Assembly: GCF_014200605.1 (NCBI RefSeq)
Contig: NZ_JACHCE010000002.1
Span: 53,300-117,299 of the forward strand
From: Pedobacter cryoconitis
GTDB lineage: Bacteria > Bacteroidota > Bacteroidia > Sphingobacteriales > Sphingobacteriaceae
Reading direction: 5' to 3'
DNA: 64,000 nt
Below the pieces are notes generated by a model. That model did not search any database and was not told the DNA's origin. It saw nothing but the letters and a program-made list of their open reading frames with translations. This document shows, one piece after another, positions 35,264 to 44,604 of the stretch. Numbering within the stretch: position 1 is the stretch's first letter; each line of letters begins with the position of its first letter. The position numbers and the translations under genes were made by a program.

Positions 35264-35810
35264 CTCTTGCTCCTTTCTTTTCTAATATATTTCTCAATTT
35301 CATTTTTGCTCTCATCAATTGTGACCGGGAAGTAACTTCCGATATTTTAAGGATATGAGAAATCTCTTCATGATCATAACCTTCAAATAAGTATAAAGTA
35401 AGCACTACTCTATAACCATCTGCCAAACCCTGTACTGCAGCTTTTACTTCCTCTACCCTTAATTCCAGTTCTTCCTGATCTGCTGATTCCTCTGCCGGAA
35501 TTTCTACGCCATCCAGGCCTGTAAATTCAACTTTCCTTTTTCGCAGACAGTTAATTGACTTGTTAACGATAATCTGTTTTAACCAAAGGCCAAAAGTGGT
35601 ATCTCCTCTAAAATCGCCAATCCGTAAAAATGCATCCAGGAAAGCCTCCTGTACAACGTCTTCTGCTTCAGCTTCATGGTTGACAATCCTGAGCGCTGCA
35701 CTGTACATAGCTCTTTCATACAACTTGTATAATTCAAATTGTGCCGGTCTGCTTCCCTTTCGGCAAGCATTAACCAAGTCAATATTTTTATCTATGTATA
35801 CTGCTTCCAA
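35253..35810 (-). CDS. ECF RNA polymerase sigma factor
   Basis: A 185-residue sigma-70 family protein. Region 2 is seen in AEDVVQEAFLDAFLRI and FRGDTTFGLWLKQIIVNKSINCLRK. Region 4 is seen in VLTLYLFEGYDHEEISHILKIS. It starts with TTG, with no ATG at a suitable place. It leads an operon with the anti-sigma and DUF4097-like genes, and probably drives its own operon. The trigger is unknown, but cell-envelope stress fits. Confidence 0.88.
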   Translation of the reverse strand: MEAVYIDKNIDLVNACRKGSRPAQFELYKLYERAMYSAALRIVNHEAEAEDVVQEAFLDAFLRIGDFRGDTTFGLWLKQIIVNKSINCLRKRKVEFTGLDGVEIPAEESADQEELELRVEEVKAAVQGLADGYRVVLTLYLFEGYDHEEISHILKISEVTSRSQLMRAKMKLRNILEKKGARDEY

Positions 35811-35929
35811 TGTCTTCGTATTCGTTATAAATGACAGGATGATTTTCCAAACGTTGCATCTTAATGAAAAAACTTTTCAATATACCCCGTTAAATCAACA
35901 ACCGTTTATAATATATGGCTCAAAATGAA

Positions 35930-35937
35930 TATTTTTG
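35930..35937 (+). promoter_or_regulatory. -7 box for aspS
   Basis: TATTTTTG lies 20 nt before the aspS ATG, with a weak TTTA at about the -33 distance. Confidence 0.5.
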
Positions 35938-35957
35938 CGGCTTAATCCGATGAAAAA

Positions 35958-37703
35958 ATGTTAAGAACAACAACTTGCGGAGCGCTGACGATTGAGAATC
36001 TAGGCGAAAACGTAGTTCTGTGCGGTTGGGTACAGAAATCCAGAGACTTGGGAGGAATGACTTTTATTGATATCCGTGATCGTTATGGTATCACCCAATT
36101 GGTTTTTAATATGGATGATAACACTCAACTCTGTGAGAAAGCCCGCAGTTTAGGTCGCGAATTTGTGATTAAAGCAAGCGGACTGGTTGTTGAGCGTTCC
36201 AATAAAAACCTGAAAATGCCAACAGGAGAAGTGGAAATTAAAATCACTGACCTTGAAGTATTGAATGCTTCTAAGATCCCGCCATTCTTAATTGATGATG
36301 AGACCGATGGTGGAGATGATTTACGCATGAAATATCGTTACCTGGATCTGAGAAGAAATCCGGTAAGAAATAATATGGTTCTGCGTCATAGAATGGCACA
36401 GTCTGTAAGAAGATATCTGGATGCTTTAGATTTTATCGAGGTGGAAACTCCTGTTCTGATTAAATCTACGCCTGAAGGCGCAAGGGACTTCGTGGTTCCA
36501 AGCCGGATGAATGCTGGTGAGTTTTATGCTTTACCTCAATCTCCTCAGACTTTTAAGCAATTGCTGATGGTTTCTGGTTTTGACAGATATTTCCAGATCG
36601 TAAAATGTTTCAGAGATGAGGACTTACGTGCTGACAGACAGCCTGAATTTACTCAGATTGACTGTGAGATGTCATTTATTGAGCAGGAAGACATTCTGAA
36701 CACATTTGAAGGACTGATCCGTACTTTATTCAAAGAGGTTAAAAACTTCGATTTACCTGAGGTTCCAAGAATGCAGTATGCTGATGCAATGCGCTGGTAT
36801 GGATCTGATAAACCTGATACGCGTTTCGAAATGCGCTTCGTTGAATTAAACGGGGTAGTCAAAGGGAAAAACTTCCCTGTCTTTGATAATGCAGAACTGG
36901 TTATCGGGATCAATGCAAAGGGCTGTGCACACTATACACGTAAGCAGATGGATGAACTGACCGACTTCATTAAACGTCCGCAAATCGGAGCTACAGGCCT
37001 GATTTATGCAAGACACGGTGAAGATGGGTCAATCAAATCGTCTGTTGACAAATTCTATACAGAAGAAGATTTAAAACAATGGGCTGAAGCTCTTCAAACT
37101 CAACCAGGCGATTTAATGTTGCTGATGGCTGGCACTAAAGATAAAGTACGTAAACAATTAAGTGAATTACGTCTTGAAATAGGTACCAGACTAGGCTTAA
37201 GAGATAAAAATGTATTCAGCGCTTTATGGGTACTTGATTTCCCTCTTTTAGAGTGGGATGAAGAATCTGAGCGTTACCATGCTATGCACCACCCTTTTAC
37301 ATCACCTAAACCAGAAGATATCCCTATGCTGGATACTAATCCTGGTGAAGTAAGAGCGAATGCCTATGATATGGTCGTTAACGGAACTGAGATTGGTGGT
37401 GGGTCTATTCGTATCCATGACCGTACGCTGCAGGCTTTAATGTTCAAACATTTAGGCTTTACTGCCGAAGAGGCTCAAAAACAATTCGGCTTCCTGATGG
37501 ATGCTTTTGAATTCGGAGCTCCTCCGCATGGTGGTATTGCTTTTGGTTTTGACAGACTTTGTTCAATTTTCGCTGGTTTGGATAGTATCCGTGACGTGAT
37601 TGCTTTCCCTAAAAATAATTCGGGAAGAGATGTGATGATTGATAGCCCTTCGACTATTGATGAGAAGCAATTGAAAGAGTTAAAAATAAAAACTAATTTA
37701 TAA
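35958..37703 (+). CDS. aspS: Aspartate--tRNA ligase
   Basis: A 581-residue class IIb synthetase, bacterial length with the GAD insertion. Motifs: N-terminal OB anticodon-binding domain ([19 protein letters not shown]), motif 2 [18 protein letters not shown] and motif 3 [10 protein letters not shown] near the C-terminus. No glnA-type partner. Monocistronic, followed by a 66-bp palindromic terminator. Confidence 0.97.
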   Translation: MLRTTTCGALTIENLGENVVLCGWVQKSRDLGGMTFIDIRDRYGITQLVFNMDDNTQLCEKARSLGREFVIKASGLVVERSNKNLKMPTGEVEIKITDLEVLNASKIPPFLIDDETDGGDDLRMKYRYLDLRRNPVRNNMVLRHRMAQSVRRYLDALDFIEVETPVLIKSTPEGARDFVVPSRMNAGEFYALPQSPQTFKQLLMVSGFDRYFQIVKCFRDEDLRADRQPEFTQIDCEMSFIEQEDILNTFEGLIRTLFKEVKNFDLPEVPRMQYADAMRWYGSDKPDTRFEMRFVELNGVVKGKNFPVFDNAELVIGINAKGCAHYTRKQMDELTDFIKRPQIGATGLIYARHGEDGSIKSSVDKFYTEEDLKQWAEALQTQPGDLMLLMAGTKDKVRKQLSELRLEIGTRLGLRDKNVFSALWVLDFPLLEWDEESERYHAMHHPFTSPKPEDIPMLDTNPGEVRANAYDMVVNGTEIGGGSIRIHDRTLQALMFKHLGFTAEEAQKQFGFLMDAFEFGAPPHGGIAFGFDRLCSIFAGLDSIRDVIAFPKNNSGRDVMIDSPSTIDEKQLKELKIKTNL

Positions 37704-37730
37704 GGAGTATTTCAGGAGGTGTTAAATTCT

Positions 37731-37796
37731 CCTTTCCTTAAAAATCAAAAAGCCTTTCAGTAGATACTGAAAGGCTTTTTGATTTTTAAGGAAAGG
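37731..37796. terminator. Near-perfect 66-bp palindrome at the aspS / serine hydrolase junction
   Basis: Arms of 30 bp (37731-37760 and 37767-37796) are perfectly complementary. The six central bases TAGATA add two more pairs around GA. It lacks the conserved core of the three hairpin elements. Both strands end with T-rich tracts, so it should stop convergent transcription. Confidence 0.85.
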
Positions 37797-37804
37797 TTTT
37801 CTGC

Positions 37805-38872
37805 TTATAAAAAAGACGGGACAATATATTTAGCCAGAATTTCGAAAGCCTGTTTACTTTTAAATGAGCCATAATTTCCCTGTGCAAAAACAATGGTCAG
37901 ATCTAAATCCTTTAGCATAAAAATATATTGTCCCCCATTACCAGAAGCAAACAATAGATCCTTCTGAAAGTCTTTTGTTTTCAGGAGTTCGCGATACCAA
38001 TAAAATCCATAATACGCTGGCTGAGGAAGTATGAGCTGACTTCTGCTGGATTTAGCGAAAGAGAAATCAGGAATAGGAATATCACATTTTGTGGACTGGC
38101 TGATCCATTGCTCAGAGATAACCCGTTTACCTTTCCAAATTCCATTTCCATTGACAAGCTGCCCCAATTTGATCATATCCGATGGGTGTATATAAAAAGA
38201 ACCGCCCGTCATCCCATGTCCTGCCGGGTCAACTGTCCATTTATAATCTGAAATTCCGAGTGGTTCAAATAAATACTTCCTGGAAAACTCCATAACCGTC
38301 ATTTTTGCAGCTTTACTAATAATACCGCTTAAAATCATTGGATCAACGGAAGTATAAGACCAGGCCTCTCCAGGTTTATATTTCATGGGCAGGTTCAGGG
38401 CGAACTTCACCCAGTCTTTACTCAGGCTCATCTCCTGCTCACAATCTTTAGTACCATTAAACTCCTCACAATCGAATCCCGATCTCATCTCAAGGAGGTT
38501 TTTAATTGTCATCTCCTTTTTGAGCTTATCGTTTTTAAAAAACGGATACTCCGGAAAGAATGAATAAACCTTCTGATTGATATCTTTAATCAGGCCCCGA
38601 TCAATTGCAATCCCGATCAGCAGGCTTGTCACGGATTTAAATGAAGAGCGGGAATCCTGTAAAGAATCCTTAGAGAAACCGTTAAAATAATGCTCATATA
38701 TCGAATTACCCCTTTTAAAAATCAGAACACTATTGATTTTTGGATATTGTCCATTTTCAATTGCGCTGGTCATCTGCGTTAAAAGTGGATTCTTATTTAC
38801 TTCCCCATCCTGTGCAGCAGCAGTTAAACCAAACAATAAAAACAATACACATATAATTATTATATTCTTCAT
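37805..38872 (-). CDS. Secreted serine hydrolase (beta-lactamase / class C-like)
   Basis: A 355-residue protein with a signal peptide (1-20). The active site SSFK (S-x-x-K) is in RSSFKSVTSLL, the Tyr of YTSVDP follows in the middle, and a C-terminal GGQYIFML strand stands in for the KTG segment. It is a beta-lactamase-fold serine hydrolase, of penicillin-binding or esterase type rather than a proven resistance enzyme. Divergent from a second such gene 63 bp away. Confidence 0.8.
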   Translation of the reverse strand: MKNIIIICVLFLLFGLTAAAQDGEVNKNPLLTQMTSAIENGQYPKINSVLIFKRGNSIYEHYFNGFSKDSLQDSRSSFKSVTSLLIGIAIDRGLIKDINQKVYSFFPEYPFFKNDKLKKEMTIKNLLEMRSGFDCEEFNGTKDCEQEMSLSKDWVKFALNLPMKYKPGEAWSYTSVDPMILSGIISKAAKMTVMEFSRKYLFEPLGISDYKWTVDPAGHGMTGGSFYIHPSDMIKLGQLVNGNGIWKGKRVISEQWISQSTKCDIPIPDFSFAKSSRSQLILPQPAYYGFYWYRELLKTKDFQKDLLFASGNGGQYIFMLKDLDLTIVFAQGNYGSFKSKQAFEILAKYIVPSFL

Positions 38873-38935
38873 TCCCCTAAGTTATATAACATTACCTTCA
38901 CGTTAAACAACAATCCTCCTCAATCTTCTAATTAT

Positions 38936-39970
38936 ATGCCTTTTAACAGATTTAGCTGTCTTTTACTCCTGATTTTAATAGTCAGATCAACCCCTTCTTT
39001 TTCGCAGTCAGCGGCCCCTGCTTTTCAGCGCATTGATTCGCTATTGAAAGCAAAAAGCTCAAAACCATTTAATGGGGTAATCATCATTGCTAAAGAAGGA
39101 AAAACACTGTATGAGAACCAAAATGGATCTCCTGTACCGGGTCAAAAGAAGCTATTTAAGGAAACTGATCAGTTTGTTATTGGCTCTATCAGTAAACAGA
39201 TCACGGCCGTGCTGGTCTTGCGGGAATTGGATAAGAAAAGACTAAATCTCCGGGACCCTATCAGAAAATATCTTCCTGAATTAGAAATGCCATGGGCAGA
39301 CACCGTTACCATTCACCAGCTATTAACCCATACCCATGGAATTACGGCTCTTAATGAGCCCCTGGCTTATCCTGCTGGCACTAAATTCAATTATTCTACT
39401 ATCGGATATCAGTTACTGGCAAAAATTGTGGCTAAAACATCAGGAAAATCCTTTCCGGAGTTATCCGATGAGCTATTTATTACTTGTGGAATGGAAAACA
39501 CTTTTGATTCCAATCTGAAAAAACACAAAAGGCTTGTCAACGGATACATTGAAAAAGAAAATGGGAAACTGCACCTTCAAACCAGCCCGCTGAAAGACTT
39601 TACACCAGCAGCAACCTTCATATCGACCGCAAGAGATTTAGTCCTTTGGAACACCGCTCTGCACTTAGGAAAGCTGCTTTCACCTGAAACCTATCAACTG
39701 ATGATTACACCATATGCTACCCGTCAGCATGCCTTTCTGGGAAAAACTGATTACGGCTATGGACCTACGATCACCACTACTGATAGGCTGTTACAAATTG
39801 GTCAGACAGGGTATATCCCTGGATTTGTCTCAATGGACTATTATTTCCCCAAGACAAAAACCAGCATCATCATGCTGGAGAACACTGCCTGGAGTTTAGA
39901 TGATCTTTCAAAAACCTTTAGTTATCATTTACAGGCTTTAAAGTTTTTGAAAGAAGCTTTACTAAAGTAA
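38936..39970 (+). CDS. Secreted serine hydrolase (beta-lactamase family)
   Basis: The 344-residue protein has a signal peptide (about 1-24). SISK in IGSISKQITAV is the S-x-x-K nucleophile motif, YSTIGYQLL carries the Tyr, and HTHGITAL is typical of the family. Divergent from a distant relative, with which it shares a 63-bp intergenic region. Substrate unknown; possible peptidoglycan or ester hydrolysis. Confidence 0.82.
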   Translation: MPFNRFSCLLLLILIVRSTPSFSQSAAPAFQRIDSLLKAKSSKPFNGVIIIAKEGKTLYENQNGSPVPGQKKLFKETDQFVIGSISKQITAVLVLRELDKKRLNLRDPIRKYLPELEMPWADTVTIHQLLTHTHGITALNEPLAYPAGTKFNYSTIGYQLLAKIVAKTSGKSFPELSDELFITCGMENTFDSNLKKHKRLVNGYIEKENGKLHLQTSPLKDFTPAATFISTARDLVLWNTALHLGKLLSPETYQLMITPYATRQHAFLGKTDYGYGPTITTTDRLLQIGQTGYIPGFVSMDYYFPKTKTSIIMLENTAWSLDDLSKTFSYHLQALKFLKEALLK

Positions 39971-39978
39971 TTAAGAAA

Positions 39979-40506
39979 CTACCTGGCAGAAACTTTTTTA
40001 AGGTGGGTATCAATCAGTTCAATCATAGCTGCAAACTCTTTAGGTTCATAACCTATAGACTGATAAATGATTTTCCCTGTTTCATCAACGATAATATTTC
40101 TGGGGATGGATTGCAGGGCAAATTTTTTAAATATACCTCTATCCACGTCTGGAAGAATAGGAAACGTAAAGCCTTTTTTCGCTTTAAAAGGGATTAATTT
40201 GTCCCATCCTTCTTCCCTTCCAAAAACAAAAAAGGCAAAACCAGGATTATCCTTATACTTCTCCCATATACGTTTTTGAACTTCCGGAAGCTCCGCATTA
40301 CAAGGGGGGCACCACGTCGCGAAAAGATTAATCAGAATTAACTTTCCTTTATAATCATGAATAGAAACCGTCTTTCCTTTCTCAATTTCGAAATTAAAAA
40401 CCGGAACAGCATCTCCAACCTTAGTTATTGTACCCTCATCCTGCTGTGCAAAAGAAACAAACGGCAGCAAAGCAAACAGTACAATAAAATATTTTAGCTT
40501 TCTCAT
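39979..40506 (-). CDS. TlpA-like periplasmic thiol-disulfide oxidoreductase
   Basis: A 175-residue protein with a signal peptide (1-20) and a thioredoxin fold. The active site is ATWCPPCNAELP, the cis-Pro region is QSIPRNIIVDE. CPPC with the AhpC/TSA-like frame is the TlpA/ResA pattern, usually reducing, for example in cytochrome c maturation. It converges with the serine hydrolase gene with 8 bp between stops. Confidence 0.88.
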   Translation of the reverse strand: MRKLKYFIVLFALLPFVSFAQQDEGTITKVGDAVPVFNFEIEKGKTVSIHDYKGKLILINLFATWCPPCNAELPEVQKRIWEKYKDNPGFAFFVFGREEGWDKLIPFKAKKGFTFPILPDVDRGIFKKFALQSIPRNIIVDETGKIIYQSIGYEPKEFAAMIELIDTHLKKVSAR

Positions 40507-40790
40507 CAGGATATATGTTTATACACAATAATACCAAAATAAAACTATTTACCCACCACTTTCTACCCTCTATTTCTACAGCAGGCAATACATTTCGCAA
40601 AGCAAAACCAGTATAAAACAGACTGGTTACCCCCATGTTAACCAGGGTATGAACCCACCTTTTTGCAGTAAATAGGCCGACTCATCATGGACTTGATGTC
40701 TATCTATTTCTCCTCTACGTTTCGCCAACCTGTTTCACCTCCCAATTTGACTTCTTTCTCCAAATCCGCATTAGATAAAAATTTGGCCTT
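40507..40790. other. Intergenic region before the copy 3 hairpin
   Basis: About 280 bp with no supportable gene. It holds a 7-bp inverted repeat CTGGTTA/TAACCAG (40623-40645). Promoter elements for the TlpA-like gene should lie in it, but I see no good TAnnTTTG on the minus strand. Confidence 0.4.
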
Positions 40791-40878
40791 TAAAAAAAAC
40801 AAGGCTGTATAGTTTGTCAACATTGGCCATCTCTTCAGATGGGCGCAGTTGACAAACTATACAGCCTTGTTTTTTTTA
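40791..40878. repeat. Conserved-core long hairpin element, copy 3 (3' of the hypothetical gene at 40897)
   Basis: Perfect 30-bp arms at 40791-40820 and 40849-40878 enclose a 28-nt centre with GGCCATC-TCTTCA-GATGGGC. The apical sequence matches copies 1 and 2 except one C to T in the loop side. The outer ends of the core differ but still pair (TCAA/TTGA in place of CTG/CAG). It ends 18 nt from the stop at 40897. Unlike the others it is not between convergent genes. Confidence 0.87.
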
Positions 40879-40896
40879 CCCGTACTAAGACTTTAA

Positions 40897-41337
40897 CTAA
40901 AAGGTCTCACTATCCGCAGGAATCCCATAATCTACAAATCCAGGTCCTTTTTCTTTTTTCTTTTTCCCTGTAAACAATCCTTTAACGCTATTAAATATTG
41001 CAGAAAGATGTTCTGCATCCAGCGTCTTGCCAACCTTACTCGTTGCTAATCCTACCAATGCTTTTGTAACAAAGCCAGAGCCTTTAAACAGCGTGCTATT
41101 CATCAGAATAGGCAACACCATAGACATCAGTTTACTACTGATATTCAATTTATCATCAACCTTTAAAAATGCAGATGGTGTAGCATATTTTTTAATCAGG
41201 CTACCAAAAGTAAACTGTTTTAAATAAACCTTTACATCGTCCTTTATCATCTCTTCCTGCATCTTATAGTCTACCTTAAGACCAATCAGTCTTACGTTAA
41301 GATCCTGCAGGTTATTGATTTCATACTTTTTGCTCAT
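40897..41337 (-). CDS. Hypothetical protein of a YtxH/holin-like envelope cluster
   Basis: I use the ATG at 41337 (MSKKYEINN); the frame is open to 41403 but that part overlaps the upstream gene. The 146-residue protein has an N-terminal polar part, a moderately hydrophobic glycine-containing middle and a KKKKEKG tail. I do not recognise a family. It overlaps the holin-like gene by 17 bp, so it belongs to its operon. Confidence 0.6.
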   Translation of the reverse strand: MSKKYEINNLQDLNVRLIGLKVDYKMQEEMIKDDVKVYLKQFTFGSLIKKYATPSAFLKVDDKLNISSKLMSMVLPILMNSTLFKGSGFVTKALVGLATSKVGKTLDAEHLSAIFNSVKGLFTGKKKKEKGPGFVDYGIPADSETF

Positions 41338-41701
41338 CTTCCTCGTCCTCCTGTAGTTTTTTAAAATATTTCCTGATTGTGAAGTTGACAATAGCCTTTT
41401 CAATGAATTTCTCTTTGGTTACATATACAATAACGGCTAAAAAAAGATAAAGCAGTGAAACACAACCAAAGCCTGCTGTATAACTGGCAAAAAGAGTAGA
41501 TAAGAACAGAGCAAGCGTAATTGTTCCCAAAATAAAGGCCAATACAAAACATACAGCCACAATAGCATTGGTGACAAGATCAGCAAACACTTTCGATGAT
41601 CTTTTAATTAACACCAGACGTGCATACTCTAAACGTGTATCCACATATAGCTTAGCTTCTGAGAATATTTCTTCGATATTCTTTTCTTTCTTTTCCTCCA
41701 T
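41321..41701 (-). CDS. Phage-holin-like family membrane protein (DUF1469/Holin-X type)
   Basis: A 126-residue protein with an amphipathic N-terminal helix, two strong membrane segments (about 45-70 and 75-98) and a charged, Glu/Asp-rich tail. This matches the putative actinobacterial holin-X family, found in many chromosomes that are not prophages. It sits between YtxH and the hypothetical gene, a stress-response-type group. Confidence 0.72.
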   Translation of the reverse strand: MEEKKEKNIEEIFSEAKLYVDTRLEYARLVLIKRSSKVFADLVTNAIVAVCFVLAFILGTITLALFLSTLFASYTAGFGCVSLLYLFLAVIVYVTKEKFIEKAIVNFTIRKYFKKLQEDEEDEQKV

Positions 41702-41770
41702 TGGTATTCAAAATTAACTTATGATGTAACCTGTAAGGTTACTCGTAATCAATATATCAGGCGTATTTGC

Positions 41771-42037
41771 CTAAGCGTGTTCAGCATCATCTACAAATTC
41801 TTCTTCAGCTTCATGCAGTTTACTTTTTACAGAACTTACTACTTTATCTTTCAGGCCAGTCAGATGATCAATTTCATCAGCTGCTCTTTCTTTTAATGCA
41901 TCACCAAGTTCTTTTAATGACTGATTTAATCTATCACGAGTCTCACTTCCTTTTTCGGGTGCAAACAACAATCCCAATGCTGCACCAGCAGCCAAACCCG
42001 TTAATAATCCAATTAATACTTTTGAGTTATCGTTCAT
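41771..42037 (-). CDS. YtxH domain-containing protein
   Basis: An 88-residue protein: one membrane segment with VLIGLLTGLAAGAALGLLFAP, the FAPEKGSETR turn, then a helical, charged tail with alternating K/D/E. It is the first gene of the three-gene cluster. YtxH-like proteins are linked to general stress in Bacillus; here the function is not shown. Confidence 0.82.
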   Translation of the reverse strand: MNDNSKVLIGLLTGLAAGAALGLLFAPEKGSETRDRLNQSLKELGDALKERAADEIDHLTGLKDKVVSSVKSKLHEAEEEFVDDAEHA

Positions 42038-42247
42038 GACTTTAATTTTTATGTTTAATAATTGATTTTGTAGTGATGTAATAGATAGTAGCTGATATTA
42101 TTTTGTTATAACTCTTTAGTCCTGTGAATTGTTTTAATCTTCTGAGAATTTAGAAGAATAGCCGCTCCTCCGACAAACACCAAAGAGAAACCAAAGGAGC
42201 AATGACAAACATTATCCTCTGATTCATAAATACAAAAAATAATTTGG

Positions 42248-43654
42248 CTAGGTATCCAGATTTATTGCCTTCATCTTATTATAAAGGGTTTTTCTATCTA
42301 TATTTAATATTTTGGCAGCTTTTGTTTTATTGAAATTTACTTCCCGCAGAACTTTCAATATCGCTTCATACTCTGCCTCTGAAGCTGCATTTTTCAAGTC
42401 CCTTGACTTCTCATGGTTCCGGTGAATTGTATTTTCAATAGCAGTAACCTTGGCATCTGTAGAAATTTCAAGTGGTAATGCTTTAAGCTGAATTTCATCA
42501 GATTCAGTAAGTAATGTTGCTCTGCGAACCACATTTTTCAGTTCCCTGACATTTCCCGGCCAGTTATAACTCAGGAAGCACTCCTCTACATCTTTAGAGA
42601 ATCCCATTACATTTCTGCCCAGCTCTTCATTAGCGAAATCAAGAAAAGTTTTTGCGAAGATCATAATATCTTTTCCTCTCATACTTAATGGGGGAAGATT
42701 GATAGAGAATTCATTGAAACGGTGATATAAATCCTCTCTGAAGCGGCCTCTTTGTATTGCAGTGGCCAGATTTTCATTCGTTGCAACAATAATCCTGACA
42801 TCAAGATCAATCTCTTTAGTACTTCCAATACGTTTAATCTTTCTTTCCTGAACAGTCCTGAGTAAAGCAGCTTGTAAATCATAAGATAGATTGCCTACTT
42901 CGTCCAAAAAAAGTGTTCCGCCGTTGGCCATTTCAAAATGCCCGATTTTTGTATTCAAAGCACCTGTAAAAGATCCCTTTTCATGACCAAAAAACTCACT
43001 GCCAGCTAATTCTTTCGTTAATGAACCACAATCCATAGCAACAAAAGGATTATCTCTTCTGGGACTGTTTAAGTGAATAGCTTTTGCTACAGACTCTTTT
43101 CCTGTACCACTCTCACCAGTTAAAATTACGCTGTAAGATGTTGGAGCTACTAATTGGATCTGCTTCAATAACTCTTTCGAAGCCTGGCTTTGTCCAGCCA
43201 CAAAATTCTCCACCTGATTGTAAACAGGTTTCGAAGTTTTTGCCTTTTGCACCTCAGATCTTACGCCTTCGGCCGTAGTATCATTCAGCGCTATTTGTGT
43301 ATCTATAGCTTTATTTATTGTATTTAAGATTTCATCTGGATATAAAGGCTTGGTAATATAATCGTAAGCCCCTAATTTGATGAGTTCGACAGCAAGTTTG
43401 ATATCCGAATAGCCAGTAATTATAATTACACCTGTTTGAGGATAATTCTCTTTGATTTTAATGAGCATCTCCTTTCCATCGGTATCTTCCAGCCTGTAGT
43501 CACATAAAACAAGGTCATATTGTTCTTTAGTCAGATAATCTTGTGCAGAAACGCCACTGGTTGCAGTATTCACACTAAACCCATTTCTGGTTAAGAATTT
43601 TGACAGTAATAAACCTATATTAATTTCATCATCTACTATTAGTATTCTTTTCAT
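42248..43654 (-). CDS. Sigma-54-dependent response regulator (NtrC family)
   Basis: Start taken at the ATG at 43654 (MKRILIVDDE). The 468-residue protein has a receiver domain (DDE, the phosphorylated Asp in LVLCDYRLED, the Lys in YDYITKPLYPDE), an AAA+ domain with Walker A GESGTGKE, GSFTGA in place of the usual GAFTGA, Walker B GGTLFLDEVG, and a Fis-type HTH (FNKTKAAKILNIDRKTLYNKM). The change of GAFTGA to GSFTGA keeps the loop that contacts sigma-54. Cognate kinase is not adjacent. Confidence 0.93.
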   Translation of the reverse strand: MKRILIVDDEINIGLLLSKFLTRNGFSVNTATSGVSAQDYLTKEQYDLVLCDYRLEDTDGKEMLIKIKENYPQTGVIIITGYSDIKLAVELIKLGAYDYITKPLYPDEILNTINKAIDTQIALNDTTAEGVRSEVQKAKTSKPVYNQVENFVAGQSQASKELLKQIQLVAPTSYSVILTGESGTGKESVAKAIHLNSPRRDNPFVAMDCGSLTKELAGSEFFGHEKGSFTGALNTKIGHFEMANGGTLFLDEVGNLSYDLQAALLRTVQERKIKRIGSTKEIDLDVRIIVATNENLATAIQRGRFREDLYHRFNEFSINLPPLSMRGKDIMIFAKTFLDFANEELGRNVMGFSKDVEECFLSYNWPGNVRELKNVVRRATLLTESDEIQLKALPLEISTDAKVTAIENTIHRNHEKSRDLKNAASEAEYEAILKVLREVNFNKTKAAKILNIDRKTLYNKMKAINLDT

Positions 43655-43821
43655 ATCTCGCAACAAATTCTAAACTTATTAGATGATAAATATAAAGAAA
43701 TATTTTATATGGGAAATATTTTCTACACTTATATATTCATATTCCCCTTATTCGCATACTTATCCCCTGAGATGCATGATATCATCCCTCAACAAATTTT
43801 AAACCATTTAAGATTAAGCAG

Positions 43822-44604
43822 TTATCTGCCTTTGAAATTTGCACGACGCTTTTCAAGAAAGGCACCTGCACCTTCTTTGAAATCTTCTGTGTCAAAACAT
43901 TTACCAAATTCTTCAATTTCAACCTCAAACCCGTTTACCCCCTCATTTACAGCGGCATTAACACATCTTATCGCTGCTGCTATTGCAAGCGGTGCACGCT
44001 GCCTGATTTTGTTCAGAATCTCTTCAGCTTTTGTAATCAGCTCTGCAAGAGGTACAACATGGTTTACAAGGCCTATTTTCTCTGCTCTGTCCGCAGTAAT
44101 CATATCAGCTGTAGTAATTAACTCTGTAGCTCTCCCTTTACCGATCAGTTTTGTCAATCTTTGTGTTCCGCCATAGCCAGGAATCAGTCCAAGGGTAACT
44201 TCCGGAAGGCCCATTTTTGCTGTATCAGCAGCCACACGAATATGACAGGCCATTGCCAGCTCCAGTCCACCGCCCAGGGCGAAGCCATTTATTGCCGCAA
44301 CAAAAGGTTTAGTACAGTTTTCTATCGCATTAAAAACATTTACTTGTCCGCTTCTGGCCAGGTCTTCTCCCTGTTCTGTATTATAAGTTGAAAACTCCGA
44401 TATATCTGCCCCTGCGACAAATGCCTTTTCACCGGCACCCGTTAAAAGAACCCCTCTTACTTCTTCTGTTTCTGAAGCAAAAACGATCACATCTGCCAGC
44501 TCAGCAAGGGTTTCCTTATTAAGTGCATTTAATTTTGACTCCCGGTTAATAGTTACGTAAAGTATATTCGCTTTAAGCTCTGATATTAGATTCTGATAGA
44601 TCAT
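43822..44604 (-). CDS. Enoyl-CoA hydratase/isomerase family protein
   Basis: A 260-residue crotonase. AFVAGADISEF gives the first oxyanion hole. NGFALGGGLELAMACHIRVA gives the second oxyanion hole and FGLPEVTLGLIPGYGGTQRL-type sequence carries a catalytic Glu. Both catalytic Glu positions look present, which fits enoyl-CoA hydratase. It stands alone, so the pathway (fatty acid or amino acid degradation) is unknown. Confidence 0.9.
   Translation of the reverse strand: MIYQNLISELKANILYVTINRESKLNALNKETLAELADVIVFASETEEVRGVLLTGAGEKAFVAGADISEFSTYNTEQGEDLARSGQVNVFNAIENCTKPFVAAINGFALGGGLELAMACHIRVAADTAKMGLPEVTLGLIPGYGGTQRLTKLIGKGRATELITTADMITADRAEKIGLVNHVVPLAELITKAEEILNKIRQRAPLAIAAAIRCVNAAVNEGVNGFEVEIEEFGKCFDTEDFKEGAGAFLEKRRANFKGR

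Noticed and set aside
40436-40636. 66-codon minus-strand frame upstream of the TlpA-like gene
   Set aside because: It overlaps the signal-peptide region of the TlpA-like gene in another frame and has an atypical Cys/Trp-rich composition.
41321-42037. Prophage remnant suggested by the holin-like gene
   Set aside because: Neighbours are YtxH and a chromosomal hypothetical gene; there are no integrase, capsid, tail or attachment sites. Holin-X-like proteins are common chromosomal genes.
43709-44176. 155-codon plus-strand frame
   Set aside because: It is the antisense shadow of the enoyl-CoA hydratase gene, whose motifs are clear on the minus strand.
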